The notes under the pieces: generated by a model
What the model was told of the DNA's origin: nothing
The model's database searches: none
What the model saw: the letters and a program-made list of their open reading frames with translations, nothing else
Shown here: piece by piece, positions 25,872 to 34,671 of the stretch
How positions within the stretch are numbered: position 1 is the stretch's first letter
Layout of the letters: every line of letters begins with the position of its first letter
Assembly (NCBI GenBank): GCA_045636145.1
Contig: JAZTWV010000008.1
Span: 1-41,318 of the forward strand
Direction: 5' to 3'
DNA from: Flemingiibacterium sp045636145
Lineage (GTDB): Bacteria; Bacillota; Clostridia; Oscillospirales; CAG-272
DNA length: 41,318 nucleotides
Program-made: the position numbers and the translations under genes

Positions 25872-26809
25872 TGATAGGCACGTTTCTTGCAAATATTATT
25901 TCATTTCCGGGGCTTGGGATAGGCAATTTCAAGCTTGATCCGGTGGCATTCAGAATACCGCTCCCGTTTTCGGACGGTGGCTCGCATCCTATCATGTGGT
26001 ACGGCATAATCATCACCTTTGCAATGGTGGTGGGATTCATGATCGCGCTTAAAAAAGCCAAATATGAGGGGATAAAGTCGGATGATATGTTTGATCTTGC
26101 CATATACCTCATAATCTTCTGCATGATCGGCGCAAGACTTTATTATGTACTATCAAAGCCGGGAGAATACCGGACATTTGAGGATGTTATTGCTATATGG
26201 AACGGCGGACTCGCCATATACGGCGGAGTTATAGCCGGAGCACTGACTATATTTGTGTATTCGCGCATAAAAAAGCTTAAGTGCGCAAAGCTTCTTGACG
26301 TTGCCGCTCCCGGACTTATTATCGGACAGGCAATCGGACGCTGGGGCAACTTTTTCAACGCGGAAGCCCACGGAACTGTAACCGATCTTCCGTGGCGCAT
26401 GGGAATTATCAAAGACGGGATCGGCACTATGCAGTATTACCACCCTACATTCCTTTACGAATCCCTCTGGAATCTTCTCGGATTTGCACTCATCATGCTT
26501 CTTTACAAAAAGAAAAAATTTGACGGTCAGAATGTGCTTACCTATCTCATATGGTACGGATTCGGACGCTTCTTTATCGAAGGACTGCGTACCGACAGCC
26601 TGTACCTTTTCGAAAATATGCTCGGCAAGACTGTTCGCGTGTCACAGCTTGTGGCAGGGGTGTGCGTTATCGGCGGCGTGATTTTGATGATATCCGGTCT
26701 TGTGCGCATAAGACGCCGCAGGCTTGACGAGGCGGAGTATGCCGAGGTGTATACAGCGTCAGATAAACAGGAAAATAAAGAAACAATTAACGAAAATGAG
26801 GAGATATAA
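25868..26809 (+). CDS. lgt: Prolipoprotein diacylglyceryl transferase
   Basis: A 313-residue integral membrane enzyme with the Lgt signature GRWGNFFNAEAHG (from residue 157) and the HPIMWYGIIIT segment near residue 40. Lgt transfers diacylglycerol from phosphatidylglycerol to the lipobox Cys of prolipoproteins, such as the solute-binding protein at 4138. The C-terminal ~30 residues form an acidic tail rich in Glu and Asn. Start overlaps the ymfH stop. Two consecutive ATGs are present; the first is taken. Confidence 0.95.
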   Translation: MMIGTFLANIISFPGLGIGNFKLDPVAFRIPLPFSDGGSHPIMWYGIIITFAMVVGFMIALKKAKYEGIKSDDMFDLAIYLIIFCMIGARLYYVLSKPGEYRTFEDVIAIWNGGLAIYGGVIAGALTIFVYSRIKKLKCAKLLDVAAPGLIIGQAIGRWGNFFNAEAHGTVTDLPWRMGIIKDGIGTMQYYHPTFLYESLWNLLGFALIMLLYKKKKFDGQNVLTYLIWYGFGRFFIEGLRTDSLYLFENMLGKTVRVSQLVAGVCVIGGVILMISGLVRIRRRRLDEAEYAEVYTASDKQENKETINENEEI

Positions 26810-26810
26810 C

Positions 26811-27653
26811 ATGGCAAACATTATTGACGGAAAAAAGATAGCGGCAGAGGTTCGCGCTGAGATCGCCGCTGAGTGTGAGGCACTGAAGGCAAAGGGTGTT
26901 ACTCCGGGACTTGCTGTAATAATCGTAGGTGAAGATCCTGCATCAAAGGTGTATGTAAAAAACAAAAAGAAGGGCTGTGAGGAGGTAGGCTTCCATTCCG
27001 AGGTCTATGAGCTTCCGGAAAACACTACCGAGGAGGAGCTTTTGGAGCTTGTACATAAGCTCAACGGTGACGACTCTATCCACGGTATTCTTGTACAGCT
27101 TCCTCTTCCGAAGCACCTTAACGACGAGATTATAATTGCTAATATCGACCCCAAAAAGGATGTTGACGCTTTCCACGAGCTTAATGTAGGCAAAATCATG
27201 ATCGGCAACTACGATTTTCTCCCCTGCACTCCGGCAGGTGTTATGGTGTTGCTTGAAAAGAGCGGTATTGATGTTTCCGGCAAGGAATGTGTGGTTGTGG
27301 GTCGCTCCAATATTGTTGGAAAGCCGCAGGCTATGCTTCTTCTCCATGCAAACGGCACTGTTACCGTTTGCCATTCCCGTACAAAGGATCTTGCAGAGGT
27401 TACACGCCGTGCGGACATACTTGTGGTGGCTATCGGCAAGGCGGACTTTATCACAGGCGATATGGTGAAAGAGGGCGCGGTTGTTATTGATGTTGGTATG
27501 AACAGAAAAGCTGACGGCAAGCTCACCGGTGACGTAGACTTCGCCACTGTTTTTGAAAAGGCATCGTATATCACTCCTGTTCCCGGCGGAGTTGGTCCTA
27601 TGACTATAACAATGCTGCTTAAAAATACGCTCACTGCGGCAAAAATGTGTTAA
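26811..27653 (+). CDS. folD: Bifunctional methylenetetrahydrofolate dehydrogenase / cyclohydrolase
   Basis: A 280-residue FolD. The catalytic YxxxK pair is Tyr48/Lys52 (KVYVKNKKKGC); GILVQLPLPKHL and the PCTPAGVMVLLEK segment follow; VVVGRSNIVGKPQAMLLL is the NADP-binding loop; and VPGGVGPMTITMLLKNT is the C-terminal signature. It interconverts methylene- and formyl-tetrahydrofolate. The start at 26811 has GAGGAG upstream, one base after the lgt stop. Confidence 0.96.
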   Translation: MANIIDGKKIAAEVRAEIAAECEALKAKGVTPGLAVIIVGEDPASKVYVKNKKKGCEEVGFHSEVYELPENTTEEELLELVHKLNGDDSIHGILVQLPLPKHLNDEIIIANIDPKKDVDAFHELNVGKIMIGNYDFLPCTPAGVMVLLEKSGIDVSGKECVVVGRSNIVGKPQAMLLLHANGTVTVCHSRTKDLAEVTRRADILVVAIGKADFITGDMVKEGAVVIDVGMNRKADGKLTGDVDFATVFEKASYITPVPGGVGPMTITMLLKNTLTAAKMC

Positions 27654-27743
27654 AATAAAGCCCCCTGAGCATTTTCGTCTGGGATTTTGGGCAAGTTGGC
27701 TCAATTGCTCATAAAAACCGCCTGTAATTGGTGGAAATACGCA

Positions 27744-27772
27744 TTGACAAACAGGTCGATTTGTGTTACAAT
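27744..27772 (+). promoter_or_regulatory. Sigma-A promoter of the deoR - lipoyl dehydrogenase locus
   Basis: TTGACA (27744-27749) and TACAAT (27767-27772) with a 17-base spacer. Transcription would begin near 27778, exactly where a 13-bp inverted repeat starts. Confidence 0.8.
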
Positions 27773-27777
27773 ATGTA

Positions 27778-27837
27778 CGTAAAATGTTAATTTGGACTTG
27801 AATTATGTGAAATTTGAGGCAAAGTTAACATTTTACG
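27778..27837 (+). promoter_or_regulatory. 13-bp inverted repeat in the deoR leader (operator or leader hairpin)
   Basis: CGTAAAATGTTAA (27778-27790) and TTAACATTTTACG (27825-27837) are perfect inverted copies, 34 bases apart, beginning at the predicted transcription start. As RNA they form a 5'-terminal stem; as DNA they are a possible DeoR binding site acting by looping. A second small stem, ACGCAT/ATGCGT (27835-27850), follows directly. Role inferred. Confidence 0.55.
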
Positions 27838-27878
27838 CATAGTTATGCGTTATTTCTGCCGAAAGGAGGCAAATTTTT

Positions 27879-28646
27879 ATGAATACTTCTCGCAGAGCAG
27901 CTATAAAAGAACTGCTTTCGGAAAAACCGTTTGTTTCCCTCAAGGAGCTTGAAATTATGTTCCCTGATGTGTCAAGTATGACCCTTCGCCGTGATATCGA
28001 GTATTTCGAACAGCAAGGGGAAGCTATAAAGGTGCGCGGAGGCGCAAGATCAATGAAATTCATCACCACATCAATGGAGGATTCCTTCCATCAGAGACTT
28101 GGTGAGAATATGAGCGCAAAGGAAAAGATAGCAAGACGTGCTATAGACCTTATCGAAACAGGACGATCACTGTTCCTTGATTCAGGCACTACCGTGCTGA
28201 CTCTGGCATCGCTTTTGCCCGATGAGCGTCATACTATAGTTACCACCGGGCCAAACATAGCTTTGGAGCTTATAAAAAAGAATCAGGCTATAGTAAATAT
28301 TGTTGGCGGCATGGTGAATCGCGACAATATTTCGATATCGGGAAATCAGGCACTCAGATTCCTTGACGATATCAATATAGATATAGCATTTATAGTGCCG
28401 TCGGGACTCTCTCTCAAGGATGGATTTACCAGCGGAAACTACTCCGAGTGTGAGCTTAAGCACATGGTCGTGGAAAAGGCGCGCCGCGTTGTGGTGCTTA
28501 TGGATACATCTAAGCTTGACCGCTCACTTCCGTTTACATTCTGTCAGCTTGAAAATGTACATACGATTGTGGCTGACAAGCCGCTGCCGGATGACATCAC
28601 CCGCGCCGCTATTGAAGCCGGCGTTGAAATCATCGTTACGGAATAA
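27879..28646 (+). CDS. DeoR/GlpR family transcriptional regulator
   Basis: 255 residues. The N-terminal DeoR winged helix (~1-60) has VSSMTLRRDIEYFEQQGEAI followed by KVRGGA, the usual hinge. The DeoRC sensor domain (~75-250) has LFLDSGTTVLTLASLLP, a phospho-sugar isomerase-like fold that senses sugar phosphates or related effectors. It starts at 27879 with AAAGGAGG. It is the first gene before the E2-E3-E1 genes and the likely regulator of that locus and itself through the inverted repeat upstream. Confidence 0.9.
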   Translation: MNTSRRAAIKELLSEKPFVSLKELEIMFPDVSSMTLRRDIEYFEQQGEAIKVRGGARSMKFITTSMEDSFHQRLGENMSAKEKIARRAIDLIETGRSLFLDSGTTVLTLASLLPDERHTIVTTGPNIALELIKKNQAIVNIVGGMVNRDNISISGNQALRFLDDINIDIAFIVPSGLSLKDGFTSGNYSECELKHMVVEKARRVVVLMDTSKLDRSLPFTFCQLENVHTIVADKPLPDDITRAAIEAGVEIIVTE

Positions 28647-28689
28647 AAAATATTCATAATATAACTCTAATTGAAAGGAAGATTTACAC

Positions 28690-30000
28690 ATGGCAACCGC
28701 AGTTATTATGCCTCGTCAGGGACAGAGCGTTGAAAGCTGTATCATTACCGAGTGGGCTAAGAAAAAAGGCGACACGGTAGCGGTAGGCGACGTACTTTTC
28801 TCCTACGAGACGGACAAATCAAGCTTTGATGAAAAATCCGAGGTCGCAGGCACTCTTCTTGAAGTGTTTGCCGCTGAGGGTGACGATGTTCCCTGCCTTG
28901 AGGTGGTTTGCATCATCGGTGATGCCGGAGAGGACATTTCCGCGCTTATTCCGAAGACAGACGCAGCTCCGGCGGCACCTGCTGCAACCGAGGCTCCGGC
29001 AGCACCTGCCGCTCCTGTAGAAGAAAAGAAGGAGGCGGCACCTGCACCGGCAGAAGCTCCTGCTGTACAGGCTCAGACAGGCGACATTCTCCGTATCTCC
29101 CCCAGAGCAAAGAAGCTTGCTCTTACAACAGGCGCAGACCTTTCCAAGGTTACTGCAACCGGTCCTATGGGAAGAATTATAGAGCGTGATGTAAACGCGC
29201 TTCTCGATGCAGGAAAGACAACTACTATTGAAGCAGTTGAACGCTTCCTTGCAGGTGAGTGTGTGGTTGTTGAAGAAGCCGCTGTCGAAGCACCTGTGGC
29301 AGCTAAGACCACCGGCGGCTACACCGATGTTAAAATTACCAATATCCGCAAGGTTATTGCAAAGTCCATGCACGCTTCGCTGTCGAGTATGGCACAGCTT
29401 ACTCTCAATGCATCCTTTGATGCTACCGAGATCATGGAGTTCAGAAAGAATCTCAAGGCAAACGGTGAGGCTCTCGGTATGGGCAATATCACCCTTAACG
29501 ATATCGTTCTCTATGCTGTCGCAAAGACTCTTAAAAATCACAAGGACCTCAACGCGCACTGGCTTGACGATGTTGTTCGTATCTTCGACAACGTAAATCT
29601 TGGCATTGCTGTTGATACCGAGCGCGGACTTATGGTGCCCACCCTTATGGCGGCAGACACCATGTCTCTCTCCGAGCTTTCCGCAAACGCAAAGGGCCTT
29701 ATCAAGGAGACACAGGGTGGCTCAATCTCCCCCGACAAGCTCTCCGGCGGTACATTCACCGTTACCAACCTCGGCTCTCTCGGTGTTGAAAGCTTCACTC
29801 CCGTAATAAATCCCCCGCAGGTTGCTATTCTTGGTGTATGCGCTATTACTCAGCGCGTAAATGCGGACGGGGATGTATATCCTGCAATGGGTCTTTCCCT
29901 TACCTTTGACCACCGCGCACTTGACGGTGCTCCGGCGGCTCGCTTCTTAAAGGAGCTGTGCGCAAACCTTGAGCACTTCTCACTGCTTCTTGCAAAGTAA
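28690..30000 (+). CDS. 2-oxo acid (or acetoin) dehydrogenase complex, E2 dihydrolipoamide acyltransferase
   Basis: A 436-residue E2 with three domains: an N-terminal lipoyl domain (1 to ~80, lipoyl Lys43 in YETDKSSFDE), an Ala/Pro-rich hinge (~90-128), an E3/E1-binding domain (~133-172, RISPRAKKLALTTGADLSKV) and the catalytic acyltransferase domain (~210-436, with His408 and Asp412 in DHRALDG). It carries acyl groups from E1 to CoA. Start with GAAAGGAAG upstream; E3 follows 15 bases later. The nature of the 2-oxo acid cannot be read from E2 alone. Confidence 0.92.
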   Translation: MATAVIMPRQGQSVESCIITEWAKKKGDTVAVGDVLFSYETDKSSFDEKSEVAGTLLEVFAAEGDDVPCLEVVCIIGDAGEDISALIPKTDAAPAAPAATEAPAAPAAPVEEKKEAAPAPAEAPAVQAQTGDILRISPRAKKLALTTGADLSKVTATGPMGRIIERDVNALLDAGKTTTIEAVERFLAGECVVVEEAAVEAPVAAKTTGGYTDVKITNIRKVIAKSMHASLSSMAQLTLNASFDATEIMEFRKNLKANGEALGMGNITLNDIVLYAVAKTLKNHKDLNAHWLDDVVRIFDNVNLGIAVDTERGLMVPTLMAADTMSLSELSANAKGLIKETQGGSISPDKLSGGTFTVTNLGSLGVESFTPVINPPQVAILGVCAITQRVNADGDVYPAMGLSLTFDHRALDGAPAARFLKELCANLEHFSLLLAK

Positions 30001-30015
30001 GAGGAGGATACATAA

Positions 30016-31377
30016 ATGTACGAGCTTATAATTCTCGGCGGCGGTCCCGCCGGATACAATGCGGCAGAGCGTGCCGCAGAGGGCGGACTTTCCACCCTCG
30101 TTATTGAGGAGCGTGCTCTTGGCGGTGTATGCCTTAACGAGGGCTGTATCCCCACAAAGACACTTCTCTACTCCGCTAAAATTTTCGACTATGCAAAGCG
30201 CAGCGAAGATTACGGCGTAAAGCTCCCGGGCGCTTCTATAGACCATGCGGCAGTAGTTGCACGCAAGGACAAGGTTGTAAAACAGCTTGTTGGCGGCATC
30301 GGCATGAAGATGAAGCATGGCGGCATCACCGTTGTGAATGCTCACGCTGAGATCACCGGCAAGAGGGGCGACCTCTTTACCGTTAAGGCAGGCGATGAGA
30401 CCTACGAAGCACGCAGACTTCTTATCTGCACCGGTTCTTCTGCGGCAGTTCCGCCCATCCCCGGACTTCGCGAGGGTGTAACCTCCGGTTTTGTTAAGAC
30501 AAACCGCGAGATTCTCGATATGACTACAGTTCCGAAGGAGCTTGTAGTAATCGGCGGCGGCGTTATCGGTATGGAGATGGCATCTTACTTCAACTCCATC
30601 GGTTCCAAAGTTACCGTTATCGAGATGATGGATCACATCGGCGGGCCCACAGACAGCGAGATCGCGGCTATTCTTCTTAAGAACTATAAGAAGAAGGGCG
30701 TCGAGTTTATGCTTGGCGCAAAGGTTACAGGCGTTGGCACAAAATCCGTTACCTGCGAATATGAGGGCAAGACCGTGGAAGTTTTCGCTGACTGTGTGCT
30801 CTGTGCAGTAGGACGCCGTGCAAATACTGCCGGAATCGGTCTTGAGAACATCAATGTTCTCACCGAGCGCGGCGCTATCGTTACAAACGAGTGCGGCAAG
30901 ACCAATATCGCAGGCGTTTGGGCGGCAGGCGACGTAAACGGCAAGTCCATGCTTGCTCACACCGCATACCGCGAGGGCGAGGCGGCTGTAAACGATATGC
31001 TTGGCAAGAAGGATGCTGTCAACTACGACGCTATCCCTGCTGTTATATACACCAATCCCGAAGTTGCTTCCGTCGGCGAGACCTCCGACACCGTTAAGGC
31101 AAAGGGACTTGATGCAAAGGTTGAATCCTTCACACTCCGTTACAGCGGCAGATATGTTGCTGAGAACGAGGGCGGCGACGGAATCGTTAAGATCATCATC
31201 GACAAGGCACACAGACGTGTGCTTGGCGTACACATGATCGGTACATACGCATCCGAGATCATCTACGGTGCGGCTATGATGGTTGAAAAGCAGATGAGAG
31301 TTGAGGATGTACGCAATTTCGTATTCCCTCACCCCACCGTATGCGAGGTTATCCGCGAGGGTATGTTCGGCATATAA
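30016..31377 (+). CDS. lpdA: Dihydrolipoyl dehydrogenase (E3)
   Basis: A 453-residue flavoprotein. FAD-binding GGGPAGYNAAERAAEGG at the N-terminus; redox Cys39/Cys44 (GGVCLNEGCIPTK); NAD-binding VIGGGVIGMEMASYF near residue 178; and the C-terminal catalytic stretch FPHPTVCEVIREG (His439, Glu444). It reoxidises the lipoyl arm of E2 with NAD+. Located between E2 and the fused E1, with AGGAGG upstream. Confidence 0.95.
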   Translation: MYELIILGGGPAGYNAAERAAEGGLSTLVIEERALGGVCLNEGCIPTKTLLYSAKIFDYAKRSEDYGVKLPGASIDHAAVVARKDKVVKQLVGGIGMKMKHGGITVVNAHAEITGKRGDLFTVKAGDETYEARRLLICTGSSAAVPPIPGLREGVTSGFVKTNREILDMTTVPKELVVIGGGVIGMEMASYFNSIGSKVTVIEMMDHIGGPTDSEIAAILLKNYKKKGVEFMLGAKVTGVGTKSVTCEYEGKTVEVFADCVLCAVGRRANTAGIGLENINVLTERGAIVTNECGKTNIAGVWAAGDVNGKSMLAHTAYREGEAAVNDMLGKKDAVNYDAIPAVIYTNPEVASVGETSDTVKAKGLDAKVESFTLRYSGRYVAENEGGDGIVKIIIDKAHRRVLGVHMIGTYASEIIYGAAMMVEKQMRVEDVRNFVFPHPTVCEVIREGMFGI

Positions 31378-31419
31378 TTCCCTCGCTTACTTCAAAAAAC
31401 ACCCCCTCCACACGCCCCT

Positions 31420-31572
31420 AAGCCGCCGTAATGGTACGGGCCATGGAGGCGGCGCGAGTATGGCGAATTTTCGCACAATACAATCCCTTAGCGGTTGTAA
31501 TTCCCCCCGTATAAAGTTTTTTGCGGATGCTTTCAGCACATCGCAAGCGATGTGCTCAAAAAAGCGACCGTA
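31420..31572 (+). repeat. Interspersed ~150-bp element, copy 1
   Basis: A composite intergenic repeat with a 5' block (AAGCCGCCGTAATGGT, CATGGAGGCGGCGCGAGTA), a variable ~60-base middle, and a 3' block (GTATAAAGTTTTTTGCG then AGCACATCG-loop-CGATGTGCT, CTCAAAAAAGCG). It lies between lpdA and the E1 gene. Copies 2 and 3 are at 34188-34339 (inverted) and 34481-34630. No coding capacity; MITE-like or structured RNA. The bases either side (31378-31419 and 31573-31606) hold nothing else apart from the E1 ribosome site AAGGAG. Confidence 0.8.
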
Positions 31573-31606
31573 CCCCATAAAAATAAACAAAAGGAGATAA
31601 AAAATC

Positions 31607-34093
31607 ATGCCTAAGAGTCAATATGTAGATCCTGCGAAAGCGTTTGAGCCCGGCTATATCCATTTTGAGGATATTCCCGTATGTCAGTACAACAAAACTC
31701 TCGCACAGGAGAAGAAGCTTTACACCAAGGAAGATTTCATGAGAATCTACCGCGATATGGCTATTATCCGCGAGTTTGAGACCATGCTTAACGAGGTTAA
31801 GGTAAAGAGCGAGTACAACGGCGTTCAGTACAACAACCCCGGTCCTGCTCACCTTTCCATCGGTCAGGAAGCATCCGCAGTAGGTGAGGCTTACTGCCTT
31901 GATATCAACGACTTCTCCTTCGGCTCTCACAGAAGCCACGGCGAAATTCTCGCAAAGGGTCTTTCCTCCATCGAAAAGCTTGACGACACCGAGCTTTACG
32001 ACATCATGAAGGAGTTCCTTGACGGCTCTGTTCTGAGCGTTGTTGAAAAGCATATGAATGCAGGCGGCAACGTGAAGGAGCTTGCTATCAACTTCCTTCT
32101 CTACGGCGCACTTGCTGAGGTATTTGCACGTACCACCGGCTTTAACAAGGGCCTTGGCGGCTCCATGCACGCATTCTTCATTCCTTTCGGTCTTATGCCC
32201 AACAACGCGATCGTTGGTGCATCTGCTCCTATCGCTCTCGGTGCGGCTCTTTATAAGAGATCCAACCACAAGCCCGGTATCGTTATCTCCAACTGCGGTG
32301 ACGGTGCAACCGGACGCGGTCCTGTTCTTGAGGCACTCAACTTCGCTTCTATGGACCAGATCACAAAGCTTTGGGGCATGGAAGGCAAGAATTCCGCTGA
32401 CGGTATGCCTATCCTCTTCAACGTATTCAACAACCACTACGGTATGGGCGGTCAGACCCGCGGCGAGACCATGGGCTTTGATATGGTTGCACGTCTCGGT
32501 GCAGGCTTCAACCCCTCCCAGATGCACGCTGAGCGCGTAAACGGTTACGATCCTCTCGCTGTTATTGACGCTGTTACCAGAAAGAAGAAGCTCCTTCTTG
32601 AAGGTAAGGGTCCTGCACTTCTTGACGTTGTTACTTACCGTGTATCCGGTCACTCCCCCTCTGACTCCTCCACCTACAGAACTGTTGAGGAGATCGAGGC
32701 TTGGAAAGAAGCAGATCCGATCGTCGCATTCAAGAACAAGCTCATCAAGGGCAAGATCGCAACCGAGAACGAGTTCGCAACCATGCACGAGGAGATCACC
32801 AAGCGCATGACCGAAATCATGAAGCTTGCTATCAACGACGAAATTTCTCCCCGTATGGACCTTCAGAAGAACCCCGATGCTATCGCATCTATCATGTTCT
32901 CAAACGAAAGAGTTGCAAGCATGGATCCCACCCGTGAGGCTGACGTTCTCATGCCCAAGGAGGAATGCCCCAGAGTTAAGGAAATCGCAGGCAAGGTTAG
33001 AACTGCTACCGACAAGGACGGCAAGCCTGTTTCCAAGATGAAGATGTACAACCTCACTGACGGTCTCTTTGAGCCGATCATCGACAAGTTCTACGAGGAT
33101 CCCACCCTTATCGCATACGGTGAAGACAACCGCGATTGGGGCGGCGCATTCGGTGTATACAAAAAGATGACCGAGGCTATTCCCTACCACAGATTCTTCA
33201 ACTCTCCTATCTCCGAGTCCGCTATCGTAGGCTCTGCGGTAGGTTACGCAATGTGCGGCGGTCGCGCTATTGTTGAGCTTATGTACGCTGACTTTATCGG
33301 CTGTGCAGGCGATGAGATATTCAACCAGATGGCAAAATGGCAGGCTATGTCCGCAGGTATTCTTAAGATGCCTATCGTGCTCCGCGTTTCTGTTGGTTCA
33401 AAGTACGGTGCACAGCACTCTCAGGACTGGACCGCGCTCACCGCTCACATCCCCGGTCTGAAGGTTATATTCCCCAACACTCCTGCGGATGCTAAGGGTC
33501 TCATGACCGCGGCTCTTGAGGGCACCGACCCTGTTGTATGCTTCGAGTCTCAGAGAATTTACGGTATCGGCGAGCAGTTCATGAAGGACGGCGTGCCGGA
33601 AGGACGTTACGAGATCACTCTCGGCGATCCCGATATCAAGCGCGAGGGTAAGGACGTTACTATCCTCACCATCGGTGCAACTCTCTACCGCGCAATGGAT
33701 GCGGCTAAGACTCTTGAAGAGAAGTACGGCATTTCCGCTGAGATCATCGACGCACGCACTATCGTTCCTTTCGATTACTCCAAGGTTATCGAGTCCGTTA
33801 AGAAGACCGGTAAGATCGTAATCGTAGGCGATGCTTGCGAGCGCAATTCCGTAATGAAGGACATGGCTGCAAACATCACCGAGTTTGCATTCGATTATCT
33901 TGATGCACCTCCCGTAGCACTTGGTTCACGCAACTGGATCACTCCTTGCTACGAGCTTGATGCAGAGTTCTTCCCCCAGGCTGACGGTATCATTGATATC
34001 ATCCATGAAAAGCTTATGCCTATTCCGGGCTACGTTGCAAAGACCAACTGCAGCGACGTTGAGCGCATGGAAAGAAGCAAGAAGGGTCTTTAA
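31607..34093 (+). CDS. Fused E1 alpha-beta component of a 2-oxo acid/acetoin dehydrogenase complex
   Basis: An 828-residue thiamine-diphosphate enzyme in which the alpha (~40-440) and beta (~475-810) subunits are one chain. The ThDP motif is Gly231-Asp-Gly through Asn275-Asn276 (GDGATGRG ... FNNHYGM); the beta part has AYGEDNRDWGGAFGVYKKM, the SPISESAIVGSAVGYAM active-site Glu region and the C-terminal VIVGDACERNSVM transketolase domain. It decarboxylates the 2-oxo acid (or cleaves acetoin) and acylates E2. Most relatives encode alpha and beta separately. Codon use is skewed to C-ending codons, suggesting high expression. Pyruvate, branched-chain and acetoin substrates are all possible. Confidence 0.9.
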   Translation: MPKSQYVDPAKAFEPGYIHFEDIPVCQYNKTLAQEKKLYTKEDFMRIYRDMAIIREFETMLNEVKVKSEYNGVQYNNPGPAHLSIGQEASAVGEAYCLDINDFSFGSHRSHGEILAKGLSSIEKLDDTELYDIMKEFLDGSVLSVVEKHMNAGGNVKELAINFLLYGALAEVFARTTGFNKGLGGSMHAFFIPFGLMPNNAIVGASAPIALGAALYKRSNHKPGIVISNCGDGATGRGPVLEALNFASMDQITKLWGMEGKNSADGMPILFNVFNNHYGMGGQTRGETMGFDMVARLGAGFNPSQMHAERVNGYDPLAVIDAVTRKKKLLLEGKGPALLDVVTYRVSGHSPSDSSTYRTVEEIEAWKEADPIVAFKNKLIKGKIATENEFATMHEEITKRMTEIMKLAINDEISPRMDLQKNPDAIASIMFSNERVASMDPTREADVLMPKEECPRVKEIAGKVRTATDKDGKPVSKMKMYNLTDGLFEPIIDKFYEDPTLIAYGEDNRDWGGAFGVYKKMTEAIPYHRFFNSPISESAIVGSAVGYAMCGGRAIVELMYADFIGCAGDEIFNQMAKWQAMSAGILKMPIVLRVSVGSKYGAQHSQDWTALTAHIPGLKVIFPNTPADAKGLMTAALEGTDPVVCFESQRIYGIGEQFMKDGVPEGRYEITLGDPDIKREGKDVTILTIGATLYRAMDAAKTLEEKYGISAEIIDARTIVPFDYSKVIESVKKTGKIVIVGDACERNSVMKDMAANITEFAFDYLDAPPVALGSRNWITPCYELDAEFFPQADGIIDIIHEKLMPIPGYVAKTNCSDVERMERSKKGL

Positions 34094-34101
34094 TTACACA
34101 A

Positions 34102-34130
34102 GGGGCTGTCCACCGACAGCCCCTAATGTT
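34102..34130 (+). terminator. Terminator after the fused E1 gene
   Basis: GGGGCTGTC (34102-34110) and GACAGCCCC (34115-34123) pair around CACC, followed by TAATGTTTT. Confidence 0.8.
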
Positions 34131-34187
34131 TTACATAGAAAATTTTGCTTAGGTGTGGGGAGGCCGTGATTGTTAGTGTATAGGAGT

Positions 34188-34339
34188 TACGCGCTGTTCT
34201 TGAGCACATCGCTTTGCGATGTGCTTGAAAGCTGTGCAAAGAACTTTACACACGGGAATTATATAAAACAATATGAGTGCTAATACTTTGGGCGCACTAC
34301 TCGCGCCGCCTGCATGGCCCCGCACCATTACGGCGGCTT
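34188..34339 (-). repeat. Interspersed ~150-bp element, copy 2 (inverted)
   Basis: On the minus strand it reads AAGCCGCCGTAATGGTGCGG, GGCCATGCAGGCGGCGCGAGTA, a variable middle, then TAAAGTTCTTTGCACAGCTTT, CAAGCACATCGC-AAA-GCGATGTGCT and CTCAAGAACAGCGCGTAAC. It is the reverse orientation of copies 1 and 3, so copies 2 and 3 form a large imperfect inverted repeat. Confidence 0.8.
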
Positions 34340-34394
34340 GTGTGGCGTGATTTTTGTTTGTATAGCGTTAAAAAGTCTCGCCATCTGGGAGATA

Positions 34395-34445
34395 GGTGTA
34401 GCAGACAAGGTCTACACCGGTAGGGGGCGACGTCCTCGTCGCCCC
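34395..34445. repeat. Two strong hairpins between element copies 2 and 3
   Basis: GGTGTAG/CTACACC (34395-34401 with 34412-34418) is followed by GGGGCGACG-TCCT-CGTCGCCCC (34424-34445), a perfect 9-bp stem with a 4-base loop. There is no long T-run, so it is a REP-like palindrome rather than a terminator. The rest of 34124-34671, outside the element copies, holds no gene that I can see. Confidence 0.65.
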
Positions 34446-34480
34446 ATTCCAAACCAAGCGATTCCTGCAAAATTAGACTG

Positions 34481-34630
34481 CGTAATGATGCGGGGCCATG
34501 CAGGCGCGCAAAAGCGTATGAAACGATTACGAATATACAACGGGTACAGCGTTGCTATTTTTCTGTATAAAGTTTTTTGCGCAGCTTTTTATGCACATCG
34601 CAAAGCGATGTGCTCAATAACAGCGCGTAA
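34481..34630 (+). repeat. Interspersed ~150-bp element, copy 3
   Basis: GTAATGATGCGGGGCCATGC, AGGCGCGC, a variable middle, then CTGTATAAAGTTTTTTGCGC, AGCTTTTTATGCACATCGC-AAA-GCGATGTGC and CTCAATAACAGCGCGTAA. Same orientation as copy 1. It ends about 40 bases before the lplA start. Confidence 0.8.
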
Positions 34631-34671
34631 TTCCCATATCGAAACAAATCTGCACTCCAAAAGGTACTACC

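Noticed and set aside
24852..25892. 346-residue minus-strand frame under ymfH
   Set aside because: Antisense to a gene with an intact HxxEH motif, and without promoter or ribosome site.
29980..32788. Two long minus-strand frames (450 and 410 residues) under lpdA and the E1 gene
   Set aside because: They are antisense to strongly conserved genes, and their Cys/Leu/Val-rich composition reflects the codon bias of the sense strand.
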